12,787 bases of DNA from contig WLGP01000009.1 in NCBI GenBank assembly GCA_009703165.1, forward strand, positions 1 through 12,787. Direction: 5' to 3'. Both the position numbers and the translations under genes were made by a program. Positions 12,686 through 12,787 of this stretch are shown here, in pieces. A model generated the notes under the pieces. The model worked only from the letters and a program-made list of their open reading frames with translations. It did no database searches and had not been told where the DNA came from. The stretch is from Actinomycetota bacterium (lineage in GTDB: Bacteria; Actinomycetota; Actinomycetes; Nanopelagicales; Nanopelagicaceae). Position 1 is the first letter of the stretch; every line of letters begins with the position of its first letter.

Positions 12686-12787
12686 GCGGTGATTAAATCA
12701 CGAGCGGCAGTTGCAATCACAAGAATTCCTAAAATCATGATCACGATTCCTCCAGTTGCGCGTAGAAATATCAAACGACGAGTGTCA
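12682..12787 (-). CDS. C-terminal end of a membrane protein (5' part beyond the window)
   Basis: The minus strand is open from the right edge to a TGA at 12684-12682, encoding 34 residues. They begin with basic 'DTRRL', then form one hydrophobic helix with 'GGIVIMILGILVIATAA' and a short tail 'RDLITA'. This looks like the last transmembrane helix of a multi-pass membrane protein; LysE- or CcdA-like proteins end in a similar way, but the piece is too short to assign. The stop overlaps the nuclease ATG by ATGA, so the two genes belong to one unit. The perfect inverted repeat GTGATT-A-AATCAC (12689-12701) lies inside its last codons. Confidence 0.6.
   Translation of the reverse strand, partial: DTRRLIFLRATGGIVIMILGILVIATAARDLITA
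12689..12701. repeat. Perfect 13-base inverted repeat just upstream of the nuclease start
   Basis: GTGATT (12689-12694) and AATCAC (12696-12701) are reverse complements around a single A. The element lies 3 bases beyond the nuclease ATG (12685-12683, minus strand) inside coding sequence of the upstream gene. The one-base centre cannot form a hairpin loop, so it would be a DNA site if anything. It may be chance. Confidence 0.4.

Overview
The window looks like a chromosomal segment of a streamlined, low-GC actinobacterium. By eye it is roughly half G+C, genes fill almost every base, and several families are typical of Actinobacteria: DUF3000 next to RNase D, PimB-type mannosyltransferase, FadD15-type acyl-CoA ligase, a TB16.3-like SRPBCC protein. 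A planktonic freshwater lineage such as acI / Nanopelagicales is a plausible source, but that is inference. I see no tRNA, rRNA, CRISPR array, insertion sequence or prophage, and no gene-free stretch above 300 bases (the longest is about 160 bases, 3179-3337).

The layout is nine transcription units that strictly alternate in strand. (1) Minus: DUF3000 gene then RNase D, running off the left edge. (2) Plus: an EamA/DMT permease. (3) Minus: a stand-alone RibD C-terminal-type reductase. (4) Plus: a secreted NlpC/P60 peptidoglycan hydrolase overlapping pimB. (5) Minus: fadD, a very short histidine kinase and a LuxR-type response regulator. (6) Plus: an SRPBCC protein then a ROK glucokinase. (7) Minus: a 98-residue unknown protein then a Gfo/Idh/MocA oxidoreductase. 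(8) Plus: a PlsC-like acyltransferase. (9) Minus: the end of a membrane protein overlapping a Cas4-like PD-(D/E)XK nuclease.

The middle part (NlpC/P60, pimB, fadD, SRPBCC, plsC) repeats the order and relative orientation of the Mycobacterium tuberculosis Rv2190c-Rv2182c neighbourhood as I remember it. Here a two-component system sits between fadD and pimB, and sugar genes sit between the SRPBCC gene and plsC. Together these genes suggest envelope work: acyl activation, phosphatidate synthesis, mannosylation of phosphatidylinositol and peptidoglycan remodelling. Glucokinase and the oxidoreductase add sugar metabolism.

Six unit starts carry a TANNNT box ending 6-7 bases before the ATG, which predicts leaderless transcripts; plsC instead has a clear Shine-Dalgarno. 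The four convergent junctions leave at most 9 bases, or even overlap, so there is no room for ordinary terminators. No strikingly new defence or mobile system is visible. The best candidates for a second look are the sensorless two-component system downstream of fadD, the four-cysteine nuclease, the repeat-rich control region of the NlpC/P60 gene, and the promoter and terminator economy of the whole segment.
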